The notes: a model not told the origin generated them from the letters alone. 64,000 nt of DNA from Metellina segmentata (GCA_947359465.1 OX375873.1:95281478-95345477), one strand, 5' to 3'. Numbered from the stretch's first letter, positions 1-11,739 are shown. Numbers and translations: made by a program.

Positions 1-66
1 CATTATCGAATCTGCTAAACATTTTTTGCTTCGAAATAGTTCATTTAGAAAATCGCAAAATAGATG

Positions 67-111
67 CTACTTACCTATTTATTTCACCAGTAATTTAGTA
101 CGCTAATCATA
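67..111. repeat. Direct repeat copy 1 (pair with 623-669)
   Basis: This stretch (CTACTTACCTATTTATTTCA onward) reappears at 623-669 nearly base for base. The second copy has two extra bases (CA) in the middle. The pair brackets about 510 bases that include a SINE-1 fragment. It may be the footprint of a local duplication, or flanking repeats of an inserted segment. Confidence 0.8.
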
Positions 112-378
112 GCTACCCCGATATGTATCACATGAGAAGATACGAACAGCGTAAATGAAATACTCGAAACCATCTGAATTATTTGTTTACACTGAGCATC
201 CCTCTCATACTTGAGAAATATTTAACTAGTTTGTTTATACGGATTTCTATCGCAGCTTAATTGTACTGTTGACGATCTTTCAATGTTTATTTATTTATAA
301 ATGAACCGGAGCATGTTATAATAGTTTCCTTACTTGTGTTCTTTACATGACTTTTCATGCTGGGTGGGGGTTGGTGAA

Positions 379-503
379 ATAACGTATCACTGATGCAACA
401 TAACGGAATATTGTAGACGATCTAGGGCCAATCCTGTAGGGTAAGACCCGAGGACAATAACCGCTCAGATGACGACGTCAACACCAAGCTGACAACCCAC
501 TCC
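379..503 (-). mobile_element. SINE-1 fragment
   Basis: Read on the minus strand this matches the body of the SINE-1 family: the reverse of the GCAACACAACGGGCTATTG block, a CGATCTGGG-like block, AAGACTCGAGGACAA, then the CAACCCACTCC part. The middle is partly deleted and the copy is strongly diverged. No tRNA-like head is visible. Confidence 0.6.
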
Positions 504-622
504 TTCGCCGCGATATTGCAATTGTAATATACTGATTTCTCTTTCTCATTTACCTATAAATAAAACCGTATCGTATTTGCAACCAACCCCCCCATATTTT
601 CTTCAAAATCATAAACTAGGCC

Positions 623-669
623 CTACTTACCTATTTATTTCACACCAGTAATTTAGTACGCTAATCATA
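623..669. repeat. Direct repeat copy 2 (pair with 67-111)
   Basis: Second copy of the repeat described at 67-111, with a two-base insertion (CACACC against CACC). Otherwise identical through CTAATCATA. Confidence 0.8.
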
Positions 670-1790
670 AACACATTAATCTCTGTTTTGCTATTTGTAT
701 GTATTTGTAATTATTGAAAACTATATTTAATTTCAAAAATGAATATATTCGTCAAACATTATATTTAACTCAGACCTTCATTTTGTATTGAAAAAGTCTT
801 GTTTATATCTCATTTGAATTTCGCTCAGTGTGGTTTGTCTTCAGTAAAAAAATAAGAACTCCCTTTTCTTCTGATCACGGATTACCAACACATTCATTCA
901 TTACCTCTCTTGCTTCGTATCACTTTTTCCTGATGAGTTTAAGAATAGAAAAATCATCCCTCCATGGAAATTCGTTTCATTATTGTCTTACGTGATTGGT
1001 TGAAACGGCTTTACTCGCAGCTATTTTGTTTGAGCACAACGCAAGTCGGTGAAAAACAACTCAACTCCTATCTATGAACAGGACCACCGAATCTTAATCC
1101 CCCTAACAACTCATTTACAGCGTTAATGATTTACGAACGCAAGCATCGCTCGCAATTACTTGTCAAGTATGTGCCCCAGTTATTGTAAAATGCTCGATGC
1201 CAGAAAAAATGAGTTCTCGATTTCCCTGTGTTCTACATAATGAAAGATGGCCATTCGACTTCTCGGCTGCCCTAGGGCGACAAGTCCAGGTTGATCCTAC
1301 TGGTTCAGTTTCCTACCAAAACTTTCCAAGAGACATTTGCACCTGCCGGCAATGGCAATTATACATTCCTTCAGAAAATATTTTCTTTACATTTTCACCT
1401 ACCAGTTGAAAATGATGATGGCTGCCATTTCATATGAAGTACTCGGCTACCGTAGATAAGACAGTTCAAACCCCGAGGAAACTTCCCAACTTTTGCGCAA
1501 GTTGGCTGATTGAATAATAACGGTGGGAGACATTGGTTCATTAACATTCGGTTAAATGTTGATGTTTTAGCCATGGGTGTTATTACAGACGATGTCAGTT
1601 TCCGTCAGATAAAACCCTTCGGATGTCCGAGCGTAATTGCGATATTGAATAATAATGTTTCGGACCATTGGCTGTTTTGCATATTACGATAAATCAAACA
1701 CAAGTGACGAAAATTGTATTCTACGGATTACATTACGTTGTAAGCTTTACCAAATTGATAAGAACGAAAGTCTATCAAAAATTCTTAAAA
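670..1790. other. Unassigned sequence, mixed composition
   Basis: No recognisable gene. From about 960 to 1690 the sequence is less AT-rich and of high complexity. It holds two open frames of 70 and 60 codons (1197-1409 and 1510-1692) with no domain, signal peptide or splice context, which I treat as chance. It could be conserved non-coding DNA. Confidence 0.4.
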
Positions 1791-1828
1791 TTTTCCCCTG
1801 ATCATCACATTTCGATGATCAGGGAAAA
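1791..1828. repeat. Hairpin-forming inverted repeat
   Basis: The left arm TTTTCCCCTGATCATC and the right arm GATGATCAGGGAAAA pair with a single bulged C, around a 7-base loop (ACATTTC). CCCTGATCATC pairs perfectly over 11 bases. No T-run or gene end adjoins it, so there is no reason to call it a terminator. Confidence 0.7.
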
Positions 1829-1928
1829 CAGTTTTTGAAGAAAATTTGATTAAGTTATTCTAATACTCATAAAATTAAAGAATAACTGTTCTGGTATAAT
1901 TTCATAATTTAATTCCTTTTATGTTACT

Positions 1929-2152
1929 TTAACCCTCTTGGAGGTTGTCTTGCTGAGATACCCCTTCATTAACGAAACTGACCAGATCTTGAAGGACGAG
2001 ATATCTCGACTTTAGAAGGAAGCTGTCCAGATCTTGATCTAGTCATCATCACAAAATCGGTAATAACTTGATAACAAGATTTATCGTAATTACCAAAATT
2101 GGTCAAGTCCTGATGGACGAGGTCGCTCCGTCTAAACAACTTGGAAAGTTGA
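1929..2152 (+). mobile_element. MITE-A copy (TTAA family), 3' end mutated
   Basis: It begins TTAACCCTCTTGGAGGTTGT and ends CAACTTGGAAAGTTGA, a decayed form of the family's CACTTGGAGGGTTAA end. Inside are the modules typical of the family: GACCAGATCTTGA, ACGAGATATCTCG, CATCATCACAAAATCGG and TGATGGACGAGGTCGCTCCG. The length of about 0.22 kb agrees with the other copies. There is no coding capacity. Confidence 0.8.
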
Positions 2153-4590
2153 CCTTATATCATAAACCTAATCACAGATTACATTGGTCTTAAATTGTTA
2201 TTTATTAAAATAAAAAATTATAGTCTCTGCATACTGCAGTATTTTCACTGAACGACTAAGACAATGGAAATTCTTTATTTTAAATAAGGTTGCTTGCTAA
2301 ATATTTCACTCACCAGTTTTTAAAAATACACTTAAATACTACTTTCTCCGTGTATTTAATGATTGCTTGTTATTTTTTACCATGATTATGTAAGATATCG
2401 TTTTTCTGTTGATATAACACTTTATGCTCTTCTAACATGGACTGTTACATCGGAATTCAACATGAGACTTACTCACAGCAGGACTGTTGGATTCTAAAAT
2501 ATTTATTTATAGATTAATGCTTTCAAGATTCGGTTGAAAATTCCTATGGAACATCTTGAATGGGAACAAGATCAAAAAATGATTATAGGGATATTGATAT
2601 GAATGTTTTTAATTTTAAAGTGACTATTAGAATCTCTTTTAACTGGCAGAGTCAAAACTATATCTTTTGTTTTTCTTTTTCACTCTAAATTCTAAGTTTT
2701 AGAATGCATTATTCAAGGAAAAAAATCGAAAATTAGTAACGCGAAAATCAACAACATATCCTTTTGAATCAGAACTAAGACCAAGAATAAAAATTGATCC
2801 CATTTATGTATGTTCCTTAGCTGCACAAATCGTAATCAATAGAACGATAAGTTTTATACACCCCAAATTGGGCTGATTGATAAAACTAAAAACTTCATTC
2901 AAAAGCTGTGAGTAATACAACTGGTATTTTTTAATATATTGTTTGCACAGTAGCAAAGAAATTATACACAAAAACGAATATTCTTGCACACCTAACTTTT
3001 GACTACACAAAATACTGTTCTGAAAGCACCAGCAAACCCGTTTAGTCGTTTTAAACCTGATATTATTTATTTTCGTACAGTAATGGAGAAATTTAAGCTA
3101 AATTGAACGAGATTCAAATAGGTTAGAAGTAATTTAAGAAGTCTTAAGAAAATAAGTAAAAAACATAAATTATATGTACTCATTATCCTCAATGTTTATC
3201 ATGAGGGTATAAAGTAAGGTACCAATTTTAATAAGTGGAGAAGAATCAATTTCCTTTAACAAAAGGCTAAACAGCCTTACAGTCGTTTTTCAGCAGGGAA
3301 GAATAACCAAGAGAATTACAATTTCCCGGTTCTTGTATGTATCATATTGTTTGGTTTGCGAAAAGGGCGATTGGTTTAGATATAGGTTACCCGAAAACTT
3401 TGGGTCTTTGAAAACTCGTTTTCATAAGCAGTAGTTACATTTTTAAGAATAGCCTAAGCTTCGTCTTTACCCAATCAATAACTTTGCTGTTACGAAAAAA
3501 GATGACGTAAAATTTTTGTCTTAATTGCACGACTTGCTCGCAGTTAGGGATATCTTTCGATATTTACACAATTTTCTCACATTAACAACACATACAAATT
3601 GTTAAGTGCGATACCAAAATTTCCAATTTTTTAGCAACTGTGTGAGCAAAGAAAATATTTATATATAGATATAATATTTACTATTGAAAGATGATTCACT
3701 TCAGTTATCTTGATCACGATTTTATTAGCTCTTGTTGTGGAAATGTGTTTAAGAGGGACAACTGGCTTTCAAAATCAGCAAAATCAATCCAAAATTAAGT
3801 TTATTTTTGATCTTAGATGATTTTTTATTAACATAAAGTTAATTGATATGAACTCTATGTAAAACAAAAATAATTTTTTGTTTCTGATAATTTTTGCTGG
3901 AGTTACGTATACAATATCAAAGGTATAGTTGATGAAAGATGGTAATTCTACTACCAAAACACGTTTCTCTCCGATTGACATCTTCTAACATTTCCCATGT
4001 ACTGTCAAACTTTTAACTCACAAATAGTTTATATACATATAAATCAATTAAACTCCATTTGCAAAGTGTATCACTCAGCTGTAAAGCAAAAAAAATTTAC
4101 TAAGCCCCCTAAATATTTGTTAAAAAAAGTTAAGGTTAAGGAATATAATGAAACAAAATTTCAAAATTTAAAAGCAGGACGAATTTTTCATTTTCAGTTA
4201 GTGTCTATCTGGCATATCATTATTACTGCGCAAAGGTCGTGAATTTAAAAAATCGAAGTTTGTACAAACGCCTTCAAAGTTTTGATGCTATGGGAAAAAT
4301 CAAAACTCAAAGTGAAAGAAGTGTTAATGAAGTGTTAAATGAAGACATAAAAACTGTAATTAGGCGAAAATCTCCAGAATCCAGATTTGTGTCTTTAGCG
4401 TAACGCTTTAGCTCAAAAGTAACTATATATACAAGGATTATTTTGAAAAAACTGTTTCAAGTAAATTATTGAAAAACAGGCTCATTTTGGACCATTTTGA
4501 AATCAGAAGAATGTCAAAAGATTTCAGTCCCAAAAAGGTTTTTACTATACTTATCTACTGTATATTATATGAACGTCCGAAAAAATTAGC
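2153..4590. other. AT-rich sequence without recognised features
   Basis: Nothing recognisable. Open frames of 68, 65, 81 and 77 codons (2804-3010 minus, 3784-3981 minus, 3997-4242 plus, 4469-4702 plus) show no domains. The last one runs into the SINE-1 copy that follows. Confidence 0.5.
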
Positions 4591-4770
4591 TCACGTTGGG
4601 TTGGTGTGGAAGTTTGGAGAGTGGGGTGCCAGCTCAGGTGTTGCTTCGTCATCTGACCGTGGTTCAAAATTACGAGGTGTTGTCCTCGCATCTTTCTCTT
4701 AAGTGACTGATACCAGACCGTCGTCAATAGCCCGTTGTGTTGCTCAAGGACGACGTTAACTAAAAATTAC
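4591..4770 (+). mobile_element. SINE-1 copy, 5' truncated
   Basis: It contains the family body in order: TCACGTTGGGTTGGTGTGGA, AGTTTGGAGAGTGGGG, CTCAGGTGTTG, CATCTGACCGTGGTTCAAAA, TGTTGTCCTCG, GACCGTCGTCAATAGCCCG, then GACGTTAACTAAAAATTACC. The tRNA-like head is missing. This is one of the better body copies in the window. Confidence 0.8.
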
Positions 4771-4789
4771 CATTGCCATGTTTGTTCCG

Positions 4790-4846
4790 AACTAACACCA
4801 ATAGTCCGCTGTGTTACGCCAGTGCGACGTTAATTAAAACCTACCT
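4790..4846 (+). mobile_element. SINE-1 3' fragment
   Basis: A second 3' end of SINE-1 immediately downstream of the first: CAATAGTCCGCTGTGTTACG, CCAGTGCGACGTTAATTAAA, then ACCTACC. Either two insertions or a duplicated tail. Confidence 0.7.
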
Positions 4847-4849
4847 TTT

Positions 4850-5704
4850 ATATTCAGTCTAGACTCTGGATAGTGTTCAAAAACTGTCGTTTACTGGTAA
4901 GACCAATCTGCGGGTGATATTATGTAAATAAATAATGTAATTTATGTGCCACAATTCGTCACATAACCTACACATTTATTCTATGTTTGCAATGTCAAAC
5001 GTGCGATAAATAGCTAGACACTGAAGTGACATAATCGATTGTATCCAATTAGCTTGGCTCTGAACAGCATGTTTATGGACGAACTCGCTCATGCGTTGAA
5101 AAGCAAGAGCCAACAAATTGCGGTAGTTTTGCTTGAGTGCCTTTCCTGGTTTTGTTTTCGTTAACGGTACAGCAAAAAGGAGGGGATATGTATCCTTCGT
5201 GTCAAATAGAACCTACAATTACTTGATAGGCAATTATAGTGGTTGAGATTTCACTCTCCGATGCTATTTTAAATGAAATTCGACCTTCAAATGAAATTAG
5301 AACCGGTTTGACTTCGAACAACCTGTAATAACATTTATTGAGCGTCATCCTACGCTGACTGGTATTTCTTAAATCTAGTCCGATCCTTATTAAAAGCATT
5401 CTTTAATTATTATTTTTTAAATGTTTTAACTGTTTTCTTTAAATTTATTGGTGTGATAAAATGGTTTATGCTGAATCCATAATGGGTCACGAGAAAGGAA
5501 TAGATACCGAATATCAAAAAGCAACAACACATTTATTCCACTTCATGCTAACATTTACAAGCCAACCAATAAACTGCGCTTTTTTTTTATCAATTAAAAT
5601 TTTTTTTTAATGTCGTGAGTTTAAAGCTTGACTTAAGACGCGAGTCATGACTAGTACTTTACTAGTTTAATCTTTTCCAAGTATAAACGCTATTTGATAT
5701 TATT
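4850..5704. other. AT-rich sequence without recognised features
   Basis: Nothing recognisable beyond homopolymer T runs near 5580-5610. A 65-codon minus-strand frame (5202-5399) has no supporting context. Confidence 0.5.
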
Positions 5705-5790
5705 GGGTTGGTTGTTTTGGGGGTTATATGGCGCAAAGGGACATATTTGGTTAAGTTGAGTCAAACAAAAGACAGACAATGCAAAGTAAT
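5705..5790. repeat. Dispersed repeat R, copy 1
   Basis: Shares the string order GGTTGGTTGTTTT, GCGCAAAGGGACATATTTGG, then GACAGACAATGCAA with copies at 11740-11812 and 35987-36070. Two of the three copies abut SINE-1 fragments. It may be an extension of that element or a separate small repeat. Confidence 0.6.
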
Positions 5791-5802
5791 TGTGAAAAGA
5801 AA

Positions 5803-5875
5803 TGTAGGTGGGTATTTGAATTAACGTCACACTGGAGCAACAAAACTGGCTATTGGCGACGTCCGGGTATTTCTT
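5803..5875 (-). mobile_element. SINE-1 3'-end fragment
   Basis: The reverse complement carries the family 3' end: GTAGGTGGGTATTTGAATTA, ACGTCACACTGGAGCAAC, then CTATTGGCGACGTCCGGG. It is broken off after about 70 bases. It is the first of three head-to-tail SINE-1 units on the minus strand. Confidence 0.75.
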
Positions 5876-5886
5876 TTTTTGGTAAT

Positions 5887-6206
5887 TTTGAATTAACATC
5901 GTACTAGAGAAACACAACGGGCTATTGACGACGGTCTGGAATCAATCCCCTAAAGCAAAATATACGAGGACAATACAACGTAATTTTGAACCACGGTCAG
6001 ATGGACGAGGCAACACCTGAGCAGGCATCTGAACTCTCCAAACTTCCACACCAACCCAATGTGAGGATATTCAACCACGACAGATTTAAGGTGCACCAGC
6101 CGCCTCTACACCTTACACTTACAAACATCCACGCACTGACCCGGATTCGAACCAGGAACCTTCCAATCTGGGAGCTAACATACCTTAACCACCAGACCGG
6201 TTGGTC
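5887..6206 (-). mobile_element. SINE-1 full-length copy with tRNA-like head
   Basis: Read on the minus strand this is the most complete copy. The head (about 6130-6206) has a box-A-like TGGTGGTTAAGG and a perfect B box GGTTCGAATCC, as in tRNA genes and tRNA-derived SINEs. The body follows with CACCTTAAATCTG, GTGGTTGAATATCCTCAC, GGTTGGTGTGGAAG, CATCTGACCGTGG and GACCGTCGTCAATAGCCCG, then the 3' end GATGTTAATTC. Transcription by RNA polymerase III is inferred from family knowledge. The head is not a functional tRNA: its arms do not fold into a proper cloverleaf with matching acceptor ends. Confidence 0.8.
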
Positions 6207-6476
6207 GGCTGGCGACGTCCGGGATTAAACCCGAAAAAAAAATTATAGGACAACGCCATGTAACTTTGAGCCACGGTCAGAAAACATGGTCACACCTGAG
6301 CTGGCACCCCACTCTAAACTTTCACACCAAGCTAACGTGATGACATTTGAAACCACAACAGCCTTAACGTGCACCAGCCCCCCGCAAACACGACGGTTTT
6401 TGTTTGAAACCTAGTTTTGAACTCAGATCCTTCCTGTTGCTAATCTGTTGCTCTTCCAACAAGGCTACCGCTGCCT
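6207..6476 (-). mobile_element. SINE-1 copy, head-to-tail with its neighbour
   Basis: On the minus strand the head is near 6390-6476, with a degraded B box (CTGAGTTCAAAAC). The body then runs GCTGGTGCACGTTAAGG, GTGGTTTCAAATGTCATCAC, AGTGGGGTGCCAGCTCAGG, and the unit ends inside CCGGACGTCGCCAGCC, where the head of the 5887-6206 copy begins. The junction lacks the usual 3' tail, which suggests insertion into, or recombination within, the older copy. Confidence 0.75.
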
Positions 6477-7300
6477 TTATAAAAAAAGGATGGAGGGGAA
6501 GTATTGAAAGATCGCTTGGGTATCCTGAGTTTACGACACCCATGTTTACCAGAAGCGCAGTAAGCCCCATAGGGAAAGAATAGATCACTATAGTACCCCG
6601 GGTTTGTGAAGCTCGTTCACATCTAATGATGTGCCCCTATGGGGCCTTTTATTTGAAGAAATGTTGAAATCTGCCGCTTGTTAGTAAGGCAGTCTTCGTG
6701 TAGTATAGTAGTTCCAAATATCGCCTACCCTAACTATTTCTCTGAATCTCGGTAATCTCCTGGGTCGGGAAATCAAGCTGGAAACTAAATGAATATCACT
6801 AGGAACTATTCTCCTTTGTTTCCAGAGATCATATACCTTCTTTACTTATATATGTTTAAGTTAACCAGTAAAACTTCAAAATGTTTCCCAGGAGAATTTT
6901 TAAGAGTGGGTACCTAATATCGCCTACCCCTGTTATTATTACCACCCACCAGGCGAAATTAGGAGCTACTATTAAAAACGAGTTGCTAGTAGAGCATACC
7001 TACCTACCTTCAGTATTTAATGTACTTTCAAGTCATATAAACGAAATTATGATTTGGAAACACTTACCTGGATATTCTCTGAATGGATTGGAGATATAAA
7101 ATACGTTGATCACAGCTTCAAATATTTCAGATGCAATAGTGTTTTTGATATAACTGATAGGAAATTTGTCAGTGGTGCTACGTGTGGCAAAACCCTAGAC
7201 CGTCAAAGTAACTACGGAAGCTCATAGATGTCGCGCATAGTAGCTTGCAAACACGAGTAGGCGATATTAAGCACAGGGGCGATATTTTAAACACCTAACC
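6477..7300. repeat. Region bounded by AATATCGCC repeats
   Basis: AAATATCGCCTACCC occurs at 6717 and TAATATCGCCTAC at 6915-6927. The perfect 13-base inverse GTAGGCGATATTA lies at 7257-7269, followed by GGGGCGATATTTT. The same core, AAATATCGCCCCT, starts each unit of the tandem pair at 34816-35235. An open frame of 72 codons at 6881-7099 has no recognisable product. Possibly the remains of an inverted-repeat element. Confidence 0.5.
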
Positions 7301-8730
7301 CTATATCCATTTTAAGACTCATCGTTGAATCTGTTCATTTTTAATTTTAATTCTTTGTATTGATGCAATGTGTCAAACGTGTAAGATAAACATGTAAATC
7401 AATATCGTTATGCTATATCATATGAGGGAGAAATTACATTTAAATAAACGTTTCTTAGCCTGAAGTGTATTCTCGATCGAGTCACCTATATAATAACACC
7501 AGCTCCGATACCGTTTGAGAATGTGCTCCTGTAAATTATGATTTGGATCACACCTAATTTTAAATACCCACTTCAGTAAATTCTTTTGTGGTTCATCACC
7601 ATATGAGTCGCTCAGAAGTCAACACTGTTAAGTCCTTTTTTTGATATTTTCTATTTTTTTTTTAATGGAATAAATAATATTTTTTTAGTTATTAAAGGAT
7701 TTATTCGTTGCTTCGTTACTTTTTGGTCAAAAAGCCCTTTCCTTATAGCTTCTGAAAACGTTGTATAGTAATTTCAGAAGCCATTGTGAATAAGTATAAC
7801 TTTTTTCAATATTTTTTACATAAACTTCGAAATAAAAACTACTTTTTCATTCGATATGTGTTGGTAACACCAAGGCCACGTTCATTCACAATTATTTGAA
7901 AAAAGTGTAACCCAGAACATAATTTGTCATGTGACCTCCATTTCACCAGTTCTGAAGTTGTATTTATGAACGCTTCCATATATTATAACATGAACTGATG
8001 AAACACAGAACCATCTCGAATAATCTATTTTTACATAAATTTCATGTGTTTTTATTTGCACATCCTGTACATGTCTTGTTTAGTTGCAGAGCCTACCCTT
8101 TAAAAAAGACTTCTTTTCTGATCAAATTAACAAACCAAAAATAAAAAAATAATAAAACAATGTATAAAAACGCATTAATTTCCTCAATTTTTGTTTTCTG
8201 GACTTAATTGCATTGACTTATGAGCACCTCATGTATGCCTTAAAATTTTCTGCGAACGTTATCAAAATTCATTAGAAATAATAGTAATAGAAATTCATGA
8301 AATATAAGAAATAGAACACTTTTCACAAAATAGGACTTTGCACTAATCGATATATTATAAACATTTCAGCTTCAGTGTTTGAATTTGTGAAACGGACTAA
8401 CTTCATTTCGTCTGCTCTTTAATTTACTGTTGTTACTTGAAATTTCGAGATTCTAGTCCCTATAAGATCTGTAAACTCATCTGCCTTCTGACGTTATCTA
8501 TTACACTAAATTTAGTAAAAATCTCTGTACCACCATTACATCACAGTCTCTTAATCGGAGGAAAATAAAACTTGCCGACATTGACAAGTATAATTTGTTT
8601 TGTAAAAATGTCTCTACCGCCTCACAATCTTTAAATAGGAGAAAAGAAAAGCTTGACGATGCTTGAAAATGCGGTATGTTTAACTGGATACGTCTTTGTT
8701 CGTGCAGATGGTCAACTGATTAAAGTGTGA
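7301..8730. other. AT-rich sequence without recognised features
   Basis: Nothing recognisable. T-rich runs are near 7637-7690. There is no open frame of note and no repeat family member that I could identify. Confidence 0.5.
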
Positions 8731-8826
8731 AGGAGGTGTCCTCGAATATTTCCCTTCGGGATTGATCCCGGACCATCATTAATTGCTCGTTGCCATTGCT
8801 CCAATGTAACGTCAATTCAACTATTT
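8731..8826 (+). mobile_element. SINE-1 3' fragment
   Basis: Runs from GGTGTCCTCGAATATTTCCC through TTCGGGATTGATCCCGGACC to CCAATGTAACGTCAATTCAA. The TTCGGGATTGATCCCG block is intact. The 5' half and tRNA head are absent. Confidence 0.8.
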
Positions 8827-8839
8827 TCCTGTTCGTGCA

Positions 8840-9360
8840 GAAAACAGAAAGCGAATAGCATTGTTTTAAGGCATAGTTTAGAAGCTTTGGGAACCGACTC
8901 CTGAATCCCTTATCATCGAGTTTAGTGATCCAAGTTAACACTCCTGTCTTCCTTTCGATGAAGGGTTTGCTCGGGCAAGGTCAAGCAAACCGTTTATGTC
9001 GGGCGTCAAGAAAAACAAGAGCGATGTCTGAAATTAGTCAAGAGATAGGATGGAGAGTAAAAAATAGGAAAAATTCTCGATCTAATTTCTCGTCGATCTT
9101 TTGTTTTTCGGCGAACCTAGGGAGTTCAAGGCTAACGGCCTCGGGCAGGTGATTTCAAGGACAAAAGGGAAATGTTATCCGGCGATGAGATCGCTTTCTG
9201 AAGCATTTTCACGTTTAAAAGCGATATAAAAGATTAAATGGATCCGTCTATAGCGTTAAGAAGAGAGGGCTTAGTTTACAGGGCAGTGTATAGCACGTGA
9301 TTTATACGGATCTCATGCGGCCATGATAAACGATCTGTTTGCCACCCACAACGAACAATT
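8840..9360. other. G+C-elevated block, candidate regulatory DNA
   Basis: Visibly richer in G+C and more complex than the flanks, with few stop codons. A 75-codon frame at 8925-9152 (+) is basic and shows no domain. CACGTG-like and GATAA-like words occur, but nothing groups into a recognisable site array. It could be a conserved enhancer or an unrecognised non-coding exon. Confidence 0.35.
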
Positions 9361-9852
9361 CATTTTGAACGCACTATTATATTGTACAGTGGGAGAATTA
9401 TTTTCAGTTCCATTCTAGTCTTTTGAAAATGGGGTTTGTGTTTGTTGTACAGGTGCATGAACATAACTGTTTTTGAAATATTTAACTTCAATGCACTTTT
9501 TTTGGGGTGGGGGGTAAAACGTACTTCATGAAAGACAAGTCTTTAGGGTTTTTCGGTTGTCTCCAAAAAATAAACGTTATTCATGAACTTGTTTCTCGTG
9601 TATTGTGTATAATTACGCGGTGAGGGGATTAGAACTGATTACGGCTTGTCATTCAAAAGCTGCACTTGTTATTGAAAAATTTTTAATTCAAGGTTTATGC
9701 AGAAAATCTGTACTTTCAGTTCATTAAGCGCCTGAATTATATTAACAGATTACGGCATTTTGCGTTTTGATTTTTTTTACATAACGAAATTTTATTTGCA
9801 ACTCGTTTGATGTCAATGAGCATTTTGAGTGTGTGTGTGGTTTTTTTTGTAT

Positions 9853-9885
9853 TTTAATTAACGTCGCACTGGAGAAACAGCGGGT
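9853..9885 (-). mobile_element. Short SINE-1 3'-end fragment
   Basis: TTAATTAACGTCGCACTGGA followed by GAAACAGCGGG is the reverse of the SINE-1 tail. Only about 33 bases survive. Confidence 0.6.
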
Positions 9886-11334
9886 TTTACATTTTGAGTG
9901 AGGCCTTTAAATTATTTAACTTCAGGTTGAATCTGTGTAGACCAGTGCCACGCAGTTTATTCGACATTTTTCAAACAGTCGAGTTCTAAAAGTGAAGCCA
10001 CATCACCGTTCTGAGGTTTGAGAATTGCGGAGCAAAACAAGTTTTTAACGAGGGGAACATTAACAGACGAATTGATAGCTGTCATCGATTTATTTTTTGA
10101 CCTCCGGCTATATGCTACAATGCAAATGTGCGTGTACGTTTGAGTTTGAATGAACTTCAAAAGTGGACGACTAATTCCATTTTTAATCTAAAATATACTT
10201 TTCTAATTTTATCCTAAAGTCGATATCAATCCTTTCTTATAAAAGATGTTATTCTTCGTCAATTAAATTTGTGAATAGTGAATAATTTGAAATTGATTGA
10301 GTATACAATTAGACGGAGCTTCATCGATATGTTGATCAAGCCATATTTAAGTTCAATTTCGAACATATTTTTACTTCCTTACGAGCATCGCATCATTGTG
10401 ATAGGTAAATTAAAAATGTTCTTTTACTGAGTGAAAAAAATGAAAAATCAGTCTAATTTATTAACTGTATACATTATTTTTATTTTTATTAAATTTGTAT
10501 TTGCTATCCTATTTATAAAAATTATTATTAAGTTTTGCTTTGACACTCGGCCACACACCGTTGTTAAACAATGTATCATATACAGCTTTCTCGTTATTTA
10601 CAGTTAAATGTGTTATTTTTAACTCTCAGAAACACATGACTAGGCGAGGTCAACATTATGAAATCCTAACTCTGTTCGTGCTTCTAAACCTAACCATCAT
10701 AATGCACAATCAACACCATGTCCTTGGAAAGGGATTATTGCTTTTTCAAATAGTGTTAACCGAAAATTTCAAAGGATGTGTGCTGATTGTTTTTCGAAAC
10801 AATTCATTACTTTTCTCTGCCTAATTACTCTTTATCATTCTTTATTATGCTTGAAATATAAAACAATCTACACTTAAGGCTACCGTTTAAGAATAGAAGA
10901 ATAAATGCGTTGAGGTCAGCAGTACTCAGTAATTCTGTTTCTTGAAACGTTACAGAACTACTGTGTTATTTTTTATGTATTTCTTGGTGATGTTAAAATT
11001 CTTTTTAAAATTAAAGTTTTTAAAATTTTATAATTTGTAAAGAAATTTAAAGAATTTATTATAGAAAAACTATTACTGAAAACGAAGAAATTTTTTTTAT
11101 TGTAAATTAACTTAAAGTGTATATTACTTGAAAAAAGCGCAATAAGCCAAACCTATATCAAAAGGTTCTGGTAACAGATGACTGTTAAACTTTGATCCAT
11201 AAAGATAAAATCGTCTTAAGTAATAGTTAATTATATGACATTTTCAAAAGACACAGCTAAAAAGGATAATTCGTTTTTAGTTAATCGTTATGTACCATTT
11301 CTGAAAGCTTTTATGTAGTCAACTAGTCATTTTT
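9886..11334. other. AT-rich sequence; isolated 94-codon frame
   Basis: The only noteworthy item is an open frame at 10540-10824 (+). The protein would be hydrophobic and rich in Leu, Asn and His, without a recognisable domain or a convincing signal peptide. It lies in sequence of ordinary AT-rich composition with no splice context. I regard it as chance. Confidence 0.4.
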
Positions 11335-11492
11335 TAAATTTGGAGACGGGGTGCTAGCTCAGGTGTAGAACTCGTCATCTGACCGTTGTCCAAAATTGTG
11401 AGGAGTTGTTCTCGAGTCTTTCCCTTCGGGACTGATGCCGGAGCGTCATCAATAGTCCGTTATGTTGCTTCAACTCAAAGTAAATTCAACTG
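11335..11492 (+). mobile_element. SINE-1 copy, 5' truncated
   Basis: Contains TTTGGAGACGGGGTGCTAGC, CTCAGGTGTAGAACTCGTCA, CATCTGACCGTTGTCCAAAA, TCTTTCCCTTCGGGACTGAT and GAGCGTCATCAATAGTCCG. The tail is decayed but still reads TAAATTCAACTGCC. Confidence 0.8.
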
Positions 11493-11739
11493 CCTCATAT
11501 AATTAGCTCAGTATTAATCTAGTTCATGTTTCTCATCACAAATAGTATTTTTAATTTATAAAAGAAAATAGCATATTGAAGCATGAAAAACTATGAAAGA
11601 TCAATTCATAGGTCAGATAAATTCATAGGTTAACATAACACTTTGTATTTAATATTCTCGGGTGTGAATTTTAACTGTAGTTTCAAAAACTATTCTTTAA
11701 TTAATAAAAACACATTTTTGAAATTTAATTAGTTTCGTC

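Noticed and set aside
1791..1828. Transcription terminator hairpin
   Set aside because: No gene ends here, there is no T-run after the stem, and intrinsic terminators of this type are bacterial.
6130..6206. tRNA gene on the minus strand
   Set aside because: It has A- and B-box-like words but no proper acceptor, D and anticodon arms, and it continues into the SINE-1 body.
10540..10824. 94-codon plus-strand frame
   Set aside because: AT-rich, hydrophobic and without a domain. One frame of this length is expected by chance over this much sequence.
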